This document shows, piece after piece, positions 55,200 through 64,000 of a DNA stretch of 64,000 nt. The first letter of the stretch is position 1. The number at the start of each line of letters is the position of its first letter. The notes under the pieces are model-generated. The model was not told the origin of the DNA, did no database searches, and saw only the letters and a program-made list of their open reading frames with translations. The DNA comes from Ophiobolus disseminans (lineage: Eukaryota; Ascomycota; Dothideomycetes; Pleosporales; Phaeosphaeriaceae), in assembly GCA_010093685.1 (NCBI GenBank), contig MU006224.1, positions 1,410,440 to 1,474,439 on the forward strand, written 5' to 3'. Made by a program: the position numbers and the translations under genes.

Positions 55200-55682
55200 A
55201 CGATTCGTTACATACAGTACGCTGACAGCCTTGTCCGCTACTGCATGCTGCCGCTTGCCAAGATGCGCTACTGTAAGTGTGCACGGTTGGTCAGGCGCGG
55301 TCTGACGATCTTTTCGTTACCACGAAGAAACGGCCGGATCGCACAATACCCGCCCTGATAAATCTCTTGAGGTGGCAGTCCTGCTCTTTACTATCTTGAC
55401 TTTACTTCTAGCTTACCGAGCGTCTCAGCGACACGTCTTGTCGCGAACGAGCAGGGGGTAATGTAGGAAGGGTCAGTAAGTTAGATAGCCTCGACAGAAC
55501 GGGCGACAGCACAGCCAACACGACTTTTATGCGCGTCGGAGGCTGATGTGCTGGAAGAACGGGGCTTGCAGCACAGGTTCGCATTGCGCATCTCTGTTTG
55601 CGAGTATGCTGAAGACAATCCAAGCTTCCGGAAGAGAAAGCGTCCCGCCACGCAGGGTGTCCCGGCACGTGAGGATTGACAT
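55200..55682 (-). repeat. Right inverted repeat of the 7.7-kb element
   Basis: Mirror of the left end, tip GAGGATTGACAT followed by TA. The inner border is near ATTCGTTACATACAGTAC. See the element entry for shared blocks. Confidence 0.7.
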
Positions 55683-55879
55683 TAGACCTGGATGCCTGAC
55701 GAACTTATGTTCCCGCTTCGCTGGCGCGGATAGTGTTGCGACTGTTCTGTTGCCCGACTACAACCAGGCCACCTCGAACAGACCCTCAGTCTGTTACCTA
55801 AGTCGAACGGCCAGATATCCCGGATCTCTTCCTAGGTAAGCTCGCGAACACCAATGGTGGCCCTTTTTGTTGTTTCACA

Positions 55880-56397
55880 GTTATGAGCCCGGTATCCCCG
55901 CACCACGCTGCAATACTTAAATAAGATTGTTCACTCTTTTGATTGCAATATACGTTATACACGTTGTCCCTCCAATCCTCACGTTGCTGCACGCCTGCTG
56001 TTGTTGCAACTCTTGGAGATCATTTCTCCTCTACTAAGGCTACACCTCTAGTACTTTTGATTGTCATACACATTATACACGTCGCCCCTGCAATCCTTCT
56101 GTTGCTGCACGCCTGTTGTCGTCGCATCACGCAAGTCTTTGAGACCAGCTCTCACACTCTTTGAGGTCCTACCTCACTTACTCTGCCAACTAGCAAGGCA
56201 GCTCTTTTTTGTAACCACGTGGCGGATATCACATGACATCCTATTGTAGCAGGCGCTGCCCTGTGAGCAAGTGCACTTACCTCTAAGCCGAGAGCTCCTG
56301 TACCGGAACATCACACAACAGAACAACAGATAGCAATACAATCGTTGATCACAGCCTCCACCTGACACTGCTTACGCAGTTACAGTTATGAGCCCGG
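55880..56397 (+). repeat. Copia leader: LTR-like stretch with two primer-binding-like motifs
   Basis: GTTATGAGCCCGG occurs at 55880-55892 and 56385-56397, both on the gag-pol strand and about 505 bp apart. It is complementary to an initiator tRNA-Met anticodon-arm sequence, the kind of primer site used by some Copia-type elements (Drosophila copia, yeast Ty5). The second copy directly follows ...TTACA, a plausible LTR end, 164 bp before the gag ATG. Inside, a 120-bp direct duplication is evident: CTTTTGATTG...CGTTATACACG (from 55937) and CTTTTGATTG...CATTATACACG (from 56057). I could not fix an LTR start, and no 3' LTR exists in the window. Confidence 0.5.
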
Positions 56398-56561
56398 CTG
56401 TCGACTAACACGCTGTATTTGCTACTGCATGCCGACGAGCTATTGACTGCTGTCAACAGAGCTACGTCATCCTCCCACTACCTTTACCTTGCCGAGCCTC
56501 GAGCACACTGTGCACTGCCCGTACGAGAGTCGATCTGAGAGCCGATAGAGCCTGATTCAGG

Positions 56562-59500
56562 ATGGCTACTACCGAGCTGGATGGACTGATTACAAGGACG
56601 ACAGTCATACTCGAGAAGCCTGCAGACTGGGAAGAATGGATCTTCCTACGAAAGGATAGCGCGGACAGGCATCACCTGTGGTCCATAGTCAACCCGGACC
56701 TCGACGAGGCGACCCTTGAGAAGCTTGAGGAGCCAGCAGCCGTCGAGCCTGAGCAGTACCATGACGAGGCCGAAGAGGACACTGGCGTCGTGCTCAAGGA
56801 CATGACGACCCAGGAGTTCCAGAGATACCAGCAGGCGGAGAGGAACTATGATTGAGCACTGGCCAAATACACAATCAAGAGGAAAGCGTTGAATGACTTT
56901 ACCCAGGAGATCGGCCGAACGATCAGCCGCCGCCACATACATCTCATCCAGAGCGACGATACCGCGTACGCTCGATTGAAGAAGCTGAAGAAGCACCTCT
57001 GCCCATCGACGGCCGAGAGGGAGCTACAGCTGATAGCTAAGTATCGACAACTACAGAGTCGACCACGAAGCAACACTATTGACAGTTGGCTTGAGGAGTG
57101 GCTGCACGTTGTGCGGATGTGCGAGGCAGTCCAATTGCCTGACGTTATATCGCCGCAAGCACAGCGCGACTTCCTGCTCGCCATCAAGGGTCTCGACGAC
57201 ACATGGGCGACGACCCAGCAAGCTACACTGTTTCGATCTCAGCTTAACGCTCAGCTGATTCCGACGTTGGACGACCTCGTGGCTGAGTTTGCCATGTACT
57301 GGCGCTCAACGAGACCAGTGGCGTCATCACTCGGTACATTTGCAACACTGGGCATCGATCAGAGCTCCGACAGACGATCAGACGGCGCAGAGACGCGGAG
57401 TGCAGACAAGGACAAAGACAGAAGGCTTGAATGCAAGTGTGGCCTCAAACACCGCTTCAAGGACTGTTGGTATCTTGGAGCAAAGGGCAAGCCTCAAGGC
57501 TGGACACCAAAGCCTGAGATACAAGAGAAGTTCAGCAAGGCAATTGAGAGCCAGTCCCCAGTTGGACGAGCCATGAAGGCGGCTCTCAAGGCCAACACAG
57601 GCACAGCAGCTTTGACGTCGGTATCAAGTACACCACGTCGTTTTGACGACCAGAGCCCAATGATTGAGAACCTTGACAGCCATGTGTTGCAGCTCACCAT
57701 GAGCACAGACTGTACGAACAAGCAGGCGATCAAGCCGAGCCTGATCAACCGATGGATCCTGGATCCTGGATCGAACACGCATGTTACCAACACCAGAGCC
57801 TACGGCTGGAAGAAGCGAGCTGATGGGAAAGGTGAGGTAGTCAAGGCGGGTAACCAGGAGCTTCTGATACAAGAGTGGGGAGATGTGGTTCTGCTCACCA
57901 ACACGCCCGCGGGCACAGAGCAGATAGAGCTTACCTACGTGGCGTATGTGCCAGGATTCCTTACCAACGTCGTTGGTCTGTCGCGCTGTCGATCTGTTGG
58001 CATACACTTCGACTCAGGCCGAGACTGCCTGTACCAAAGGAGATGGAACAACGTCATCAGCTTGCTTCAGTATGTGGGTGGTCACTGGCTGATAGATGCC
58101 GATGGCATGGAGCGGCCGGACGCCGGCTCCTTGCTTGCAGCATCAGCTCATGCCCACAAAAAGCCATCGTATGAACCGAGGAAGCCGCTACAGCTTACGC
58201 CAGAGGAGGCTCACATCATGTGGGGTCACGCAGGCCGACAGGCAATCGATCATCTGCCAGAGAGCGTAGACGGACTGCAACTAGTAGACGGCAATCCAAC
58301 ACCAAAGTGGAAGGACTGTGAGATCTGTATACGGTCAAAATTGACCAAGCTGGTCAGCCGGAGACCACCACGCAAGCCGGCTACTCGACCGTTTGAGCGC
58401 ATCAGTATTGACTTGGTGCAGCTCTTAGAGCGAGGCGAGCAGTGCTACAATAGCGATCAGTATCTGTTCCACATGGTTGATCAGGACTCAAAGTGGCATG
58501 AAGGATGTTGCATGCCAAACAAGACAAAGGCTACGCTGACGCAGATCTTCAAGAGATTGCTGGCAAAGATTGAACGCCAATTCAAGAGCAAGGTCATTGT
58601 CGTGAGGCTTGACATGGAGGCTGGATACGTCGAACTGCTTGAGATATGCAGAGACCTTGGAATTGCTATTGAGCCGAGAGCGACAGAGGCTCAGAATGGA
58701 GCAATTGAGCGCGCAGGAAAGGCGATTGTTATTCGAGGCAGAGCCATCCGACTGCACGCTGGAATACCAAAGGAGTACGCCAACGAGTGCGTCATGTCAG
58801 CGATATACCTGCTCAATCGTACGCCAGTCAAAGCGATCAACTGGAGCTGCCCATACACCAAAGTCAAGGGGATCAAGCTATTAGTTGCTCATCTTGAGGT
58901 GATTGGAGCGAGAGCCTATGTGCTCAACGAGAAGCTACCACGCGGAGCCAAGCTCGAGTCTCGAGCTCTCATCGGCCACCTGGTAGGCTTTGACTCAACC
59001 AACATTTTCCGAGTATGGTTGCCAACCATTGGACGCGTGATACGAACTCGAGATGTTGTCTTTGTTCGAGGCAAGCTCTGTGACAGTCAAGGCCAGTACG
59101 CAGAGAAGAGCTACGTTCGAGAGGCAGCAGAAGTACTCGATATTGAGGAGACGCCCAATTACAGCAATATATTGACAGAACAGCTATCCTCTCCTGAAAA
59201 TGATGAAGAAGGAGAGCATGAGAACGCTAAGGAGATTGGAGATACGATTCATGTTCAACTACCGCCAAATTACCAGCAAGGCCGTACTCAGCAGAAGAAC
59301 ACCACAGTGCTCATGACTCCAGAAGCAACACCAGAGCTGCCAGAGCCGAGCGAGCTTACAGGCCAGTCGCTCACGGATCAGCTGATGGACAATACTGGCT
59401 GGGGGCGCGGATATGCTCTAGCTCCAGAAGGAGAAGAGCCTGATCAAGCATCTAACAATGCTGCACGGCGAGCAGAGATCAGCAGCCAGGTATCAGAGCA

Positions 59501-60415
59501 GTTTATTGTGGAGGGCAAGCGGAGTCGCAAGCCAGCCAAGTTTGGCACCTATCTGGCGACGTTCGCAGCCTGTATCAACCCCACAGCCCCAGCAAAGCTG
59601 CTCAGCGAGGCACCGAAGATCCGACTCCATCGTGACCAGCTGCCAGCTGAGCCAAAGAGATGGAAGGACCTGGATTGTCATCCATTTGGAGCTGAGTTCA
59701 AGAAAGCGAGCCGCAAAGAGATTGACGGCTGTGTTCAGCGCAGCTGCTTTGGACAATTGGCGAGAGCTCCAGAGCTGGTAGAAGCTGAGATACTGCCCCT
59801 GATGTGGGTATTCACGTACAAATTCGACGAGGATGGATACCTCTACAAGTTCAAGGCGAGACTGGTAGTGAGAGGAGATCTACAGCAGGATTACGGCGAC
59901 ACGTACGCGGCGACGTTGGCCGCAAAGATATTTCGATGTTTGATCGCCCTGGCAGCTGCTTTCAATCTTGAGTTATACCAGTACGACGTCCTGAATGCTT
60001 TTCTCAACGCAGAACTCGACCGAACCACATACGTACGATGCCCAGAAGGATATGAGAGCGAGCTTGGCCAACTGCTTGAGCTCAAGCGAGCCCTGTACGG
60101 ACTCCGAGATGCACCACAGCTATGGTACAAGCACCTCACTACTACGCTTGAGAAGCTGGGACTATGCCAAGTGCCAGGAGTGCCCTGCCTGTTCAGCAAC
60201 GATCGTTTGATTGTCTTCTTCTTTGTGGACGATATAGTCGTAGCTGTGGCTTCCAAGAACAAAGACGCCTACCGCCAGTTTGATCAACAGCTGCGAGCTG
60301 CATATGACGTGCGTTTTCTGGGAGAGCTGAAATGGTTCCTCGGCATACGCGTGATCCGTGAGCAAAGGGCCGCAGGTGTCTATATACAGGTGAACAAAGC
60401 TAATAAGATAATTGT
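56562..60415 (+). mobile_element. Copia (Ty1) retrotransposon gag-pol, 3'-truncated
   Basis: One frame from the ATG at 56562, broken only by a TGA at 56853-56855. Order is gag, protease, integrase, RT, the Copia order. Gag runs ATTELDGLITRTTVILEKPA to a Cys/His cluster CKCGLKHRFKDCW. Protease has WILDPGSNTHV. Integrase has HIMWGHAGRQAIDHL and CEICIRSK (HHCC), then acidic core strands ISIDLVQ, VVRLDMEAGY and NGAIERAG. RT has FKARLVVRGDLQ, YDVLNAFLNAELDRTTYV, RALYGLRDAPQLWYKHL and the catalytic FFFVDDIVV. After FLGELKWFLGIRVIREQRAAG the Copia pattern stops. There is no RNase H and no 3' LTR; the frame continues into receptor sequence. It is immobile as it stands. Confidence 0.9.
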
Positions 60416-61982
60416 AGACACAGCCGAGAGCGAGGAGCTGCTTGCGTTGCTAGAAGGCCTACCACTTGCCATTGCACAGGCGGGTGCGTATCTGCAGGAG
60501 AGTGGAATAGGGCTGACGACGTACCTACGCTTCTACAAGCAGCAGTGGAGCGAGCTGATGAAGTCAGATCACATGACTGACGCGCCGCTTCAGGACTACC
60601 CCGGAGGCAACGTGTGGACGACATGGGCCATCTCGTACCAGGCTATCCGCAACAAGCACGAGTATACGGCGAACCTACTGCTGCTATGGTCATTCCTTGA
60701 TAACAAGGACCTGTGGCACAAGCTGTTTGCTGTAGTGTGCGAGGCCTCAGTGGATGCTGCGAGGATGCTGTCAGCGTGGATGGGAGAGATTGCGAGCAGC
60801 GAGTTAGCGTTCTGCCGGGCGATTCAGCTGCTACGCAACTACTCGCTTGTTGAAGCGGTGGAAGTGACGGCAAGCTATGCAACACACCCGGTGGTGCATC
60901 GCTGGGCGTACCACCACCAGGGCAAGCAGTCAGAGAAGGTGCTGGGCCAGATGGCAGTCATCATCGTTGGATGGGCAGTACCAGATCAGTCTGGTACCAA
61001 CTGGTCAACCTTACAACGTCGCCTTCTTCCCCACGCCCAGGCTTGCTCTTCTTGGGTGCTCAAGAGCGAGCGAAGACGGGGCTTGGGAGGGTCTGAACAG
61101 CGTGAGCTCTGCTTTGGAGAGGATAGAGCAGACCAAACACTGCTTGTTGCGATACGTCGCATGGGCGTTCTCTATGCTAGTCAAGACAAGTTCGCGGGGG
61201 CAGTGTTATTGCACAAGCGGGCGTTAAGAGGAATAGAGGAAGTATTGGGATCAAAGCACATATTGACATTAGAGACGATGGGCAGCCTTGGCAACGTCTA
61301 TATGAGCCAAGGCAAACTGGCGGAGGCGGAGTACACGTTCAAGCGGGCATTGCAGGGATTTGACGCCCGGCCACCGAAGCACGCATCAAGACTGCGGACA
61401 ATCGGTAACCTGGGCATGGTCTATAAGAAACAGGGCAAGCTGGCAGATGCGGAGCCACTTTTTAAGAAGGTGCTGCAAGAGATGGAGGAGACACTTGGGC
61501 CCAAGCACATGTCGACACTGATAGCATACAACAATTTGGGCCTTCTCTACAAGAACCAAGACAAGCTAGCGGAAGCGGAGCACATGCTTGAACTGGCGTT
61601 ATGAGGGAAGAGGGAAACACTTGAATCCAACCATCCTTCGACATTGCAGACAATTGGCAACATAGGTATTGTCTATAAAAATCAAGGCAAGCTAGCAGAG
61701 GCGGAACACACATTCAAGCAGGTGCTTCGACGGAAAGAGGAGGTACTCGGACCAAGACGCATAGAGACATTGGAGATAGTAGGTAACCTAGGTAGCCTTT
61801 ATATGGACCAAGGTAAGCTACCAGAGGCGGAGCACATGTATGAGCGGGCATTAGAAGGGTTCGTTGAAGTCTTAGGAACTGAACATGCGTTGACGCTGCA
61901 GACATCTATCGAATTAGATAATGTCCGTCGCAGACGATGCAGGATTGAAGAGACAGGAGAATCCCCTCTCACTTCATGTTGA
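60416..61982 (+). pseudogene. NB-ARC/TPR receptor, C-terminal half fused to Copia
   Basis: The frame of the Copia polyprotein continues without a stop into ESEELLALLEGLPLAIAQAG, the GLPL motif of an NB-ARC domain. A winged-helix-like block follows (NVWTTWAISYQAIRNKHEYT, LLLWSFLDNKDLWHKLF, then AIQLLRNYSLVEAVE with HPVVHRWA). TPRs of 42 residues come after, of kinesin-light-chain type: MGSLGNVYMSQGKLAEAEYT, IGNLGMVYKKQGKLADAEPL, NNLGLLYKNQDKLAEAEHML. A TGA at 61602-61604 cuts the chain, yet the next TPRs (IGNIGIVYKNQGKLAEAEHT, VGNLGSLYMDQGKLPEAEHM) continue in the same frame to a stop at 61980-61982. The receptor's N-terminus and P-loop are absent, so it is a decapitated relic. The exact fusion point is uncertain by about 30 bp. 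Confidence 0.85.
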
Positions 61983-63660
61983 GGAGTTTGGCGACAGTTG
62001 AGCTAGAGAGAACAGAAGGGACTGACGAACTCATGTGTCTCTGTTGTATAGAGTCTAGCTAGCTACAAAGAACATGCTTAGGGAAAGCGCAAACTTGACG
62101 GGTGTATCAGAGCTCACCCTCTTATTCACGCTAACATTGCAGTGCAGACTGTTGTGAGCCAGGCCGCGCAAGTTACGGACCACGAACGTCTTCGGCATGC
62201 GAGGCGTCGGCCCGCATCAGATGTGTTCACTGCAACCAGATGCTCGACTGGCAGCATTGACAACAACTCGATGAAACCCACACTGCGAGACCACGATAAT
62301 GGAAGGAAAGCCCAACTTTCAATGTTTGTTGTGACCTCGCTTCTGTTCAGTCAAGAGACATTAGACGTTGAGTAAAAAACGTCGCGCAGGAAATGAGTGA
62401 ATGTTTGTCGCGAAATCCTGCGCAGCTCTCAACGCGGCGCAGCTGAGCGCCAACTGCGCTGCGTGCGCAGATACGTTACCCGTGTCTGTGCGCGTAGCGT
62501 CCGGATTCGCGTAACGTCCGAACACCAACATCCTTACTAGCAAACTTTTGCTATCGCACGGCTGCTAAGCTTTCTACTTTTACTATCAAGAAATTTACGT
62601 AGAAGCTAATTTTTCGAGACTTTTACCCTTACATCCGCAATCCCAATAGGTATAGAATAGAAGTCTTTGCACACACGAGCCGGTATGCTACAATGCTCGC
62701 GGAACAGACGGGTTGGTGCGAGGTACTAGGCTGCTTGGCGTTTGAGGTTCAATTCTGAACTGGCGTTCTGTTATCGGCCAGTTAGAGTCGATCAGGCACA
62801 ATCAGGCGTTGTGATCAGCCAATAAGTAAGCGATTTCCAGTATATTCGCGCTCAATGTTCTTCACCACTAGCTCATCAGCTATACAAACGCTTAATTACT
62901 TTCGATCGTGCCAGCACCTTTGAATTCGGTTTCTAATCCCTTGTCCAGGTGTAACATGCGTGGGTAATGGGATTCCGTACGTATCTGCCTCTCGCCCCCA
63001 CGGAATCTGCACTCGGTGTGTTTCACATAACGCTTTCTGTAAGCCCCCTGAAGCCCACTTCACCAATCTGGAGCGAGAATGCATCCCCCTCATAGGTGGG
63101 ATATGAAGAATGTTTTCACCATTCCCGAGTCTGTGGCTCGTTGATAGCAAAGATAGCTCAACGGAGTCCGAGGATCTGTCCCAGCCTGACGAACCAACAG
63201 CTACCCTGATATTAGGTCCTTCGATACTCTTGAAAAAGCCGAACTGCAGTCATGTGGCACTCTAGCCACGTATCGACCGCTTTCAACAAGGTTTCCGGCA
63301 TGTACGATATTCACTGCGAAAATTGGAGCGCGTCTGTTGTCCTTCAAGGGGCAAGTGTGAAACTTAAAGAGCCGGGAATCTCAGTAAAATGGTGTTACCG
63401 TACAATTACCCCCAGTTATTCCTTGATTCAGCCCCCTAATAGTCATGTATACAAGGGCGTCATTACCCCCTGCTAGATCCTCACACAGGGCACTAAAAAC
63501 ACCTCCATTGCACGTTATTGCCAACCGTGATAGAAAGTTATCGAGTCCGAGCAGTCTACACCGCTAATTGACACCCATTTTCATTCTCATTCTCGCTGAT
63601 ATCTCGCCCACCTTTTTGGCATACCTTCGAATACCGAAGCACAGCCAACAGCCTTACAAT
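61983..63660. other. Intergenic stretch, possible repeat relics
   Basis: No gene over 85 codons was recognised. At 62,395-62,520 there is a GC- and CpG-rich island with nested inverted repeats (GGCGCAGCTGAGCGCC, CTGCGCTGCGTGCGCAG) and repeated CGTAACG/CGTTACC words. Downstream, from 62,560, the sequence is TA-rich. The right end should hold the promoter of the STAND gene at 63,661. Confidence 0.4.
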
Positions 63661-64000
63661 ATGGAAGCTATGGCGGCTTTCTCGCTGGCATGCGGCGTCA
63701 TGCAAACAATTTCGTTCTCCATGTCGGCGATCAAGGCTTGGAAAGACCTCTACGAAGGGAGAACTCCGGACGCGGACCTAGACTCATATTGCGCTAGATT
63801 GCGCGAAACAGTCAACAATTTCCAACCAGCAAGCCTTGCCACTGCAAAAGGGGACGACAAGCTTGACCAGCAATTGCGGATTGTGGCGAAAGAGATAGTG
63901 AACGCAGCCGACAAGCTTCGTGAAGAGCTGGAAAAGCTGAAAGCGGATTCGCAACGCTCGCGATTGCGCGCATTCAAGGGTACGGCCACCTACATGACGT
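63661..64000 (+). CDS. STAND/NLR-type fungal N-terminal domain, partial
   Basis: The first 113 codons of a gene that leaves the window. The start MEAMAAFSLACGVMQTISFS, followed by AIKAWKDLYEGRTPDADLDS, is typical of the helical N-terminal domain ahead of NACHT modules in many Dothideomycete STAND proteins. The charged coil ADKLREELEKLKADSQRSRL fits too. The effector and repeat domains cannot be seen, so it could also be a stand-alone N-terminal-domain protein. It is the third receptor-like sequence in 14 kb. Confidence 0.65.
   Translation, partial: MEAMAAFSLACGVMQTISFSMSAIKAWKDLYEGRTPDADLDSYCARLRETVNNFQPASLATAKGDDKLDQQLRIVAKEIVNAADKLREELEKLKADSQRSRLRAFKGTATYMT

Larger units (their letters stand above)
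47987..55682 (+). mobile_element. Candidate 7.7-kb TIR element (Fot1/pogo-related) with receptor cargo
   Basis: Both ends begin ATGTCAATCCTC reading inward; about 50 of the first 56 bases match, and TA lies directly outside each end (47985-47986 and 55683-55684). Similarity between the two ends goes on in patches for about 480 bp, from the tips to GTACTGTATGTAACGAAT (left near 48,440-48,457; right near 55,205-55,222, inverted). Inside are a decayed Fot1/pogo DDE transposase and a HET-NACHT-WD40 gene, both on the plus strand. Normal Fot1 elements are about 2 kb. So this is either a large cargo-bearing derivative or two related ends that flank the receptor by chance. No third copy of the tip was seen between transposase and receptor. 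Confidence 0.55.

Overview
The window is nuclear DNA of a filamentous ascomycete, most likely a dothideomycete (Pleosporales-like). The evidence is the short GT-AG introns of about 45-115 nt, the divergent housekeeping genes with pyrimidine-rich leaders, a con-10-like conidiation gene, HET-NACHT-WD40 and NB-ARC/TPR immune-receptor sequences, Fot1/pogo and Copia transposons, and C-to-T-type decay that resembles repeat-induced point mutation (RIP). The species call is inference; family-level gene calls come from motifs read directly in the translations.

Region 1 (1-47.9 kb) is mostly conserved core genome. In order: prefoldin subunit 3; a frameshifted BTB gene; uracil-DNA glycosylase; a con-10-like repeat protein; an FAD monooxygenase; ureidoglycolate lyase; eIF2A; a GCNA-type SprT protease; mitochondrial aconitase; Bud20-type zinc finger; Mog1; Spt10-like acetyltransferase; two or three lineage-specific genes; a broken Trp-rich coiled-coil gene; a GH27 alpha-galactosidase ending in RDEL; a Gre2-like reductase; a four-helix membrane protein; a GH47 mannosidase; mitochondrial RCC1 protein Fmp25; COG3; and an F-box protein. 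Spliced structures were rebuilt from reading frame and GT-AG signals. Small accessory features are scattered between these genes: four copies of a roughly 122-bp MITE, one swollen by a 9-bp satellite, and a palindromic 30-bp minisatellite.

Region 2 (47.98-55.69 kb) looks like one 7.7-kb unit bounded by about 480-bp inverted repeats and TA dinucleotides. It holds a dead Fot1/pogo transposase and, in the same orientation, a HET-NACHT-WD40 receptor whose near-identical WD repeats are interrupted by a 955-N assembly gap.

Region 3 (55.7-64 kb) holds a Copia retrotransposon (LTR/primer-site-like leader, gag, protease, integrase, RT). Its RT runs in frame into the C-terminal half of an NB-ARC/TPR receptor, giving one 1,571-codon open frame. 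A third receptor-like STAND N-terminus begins at 63,661 and runs off the window. The right quarter is therefore a receptor and transposon accessory block beside a stable core block.
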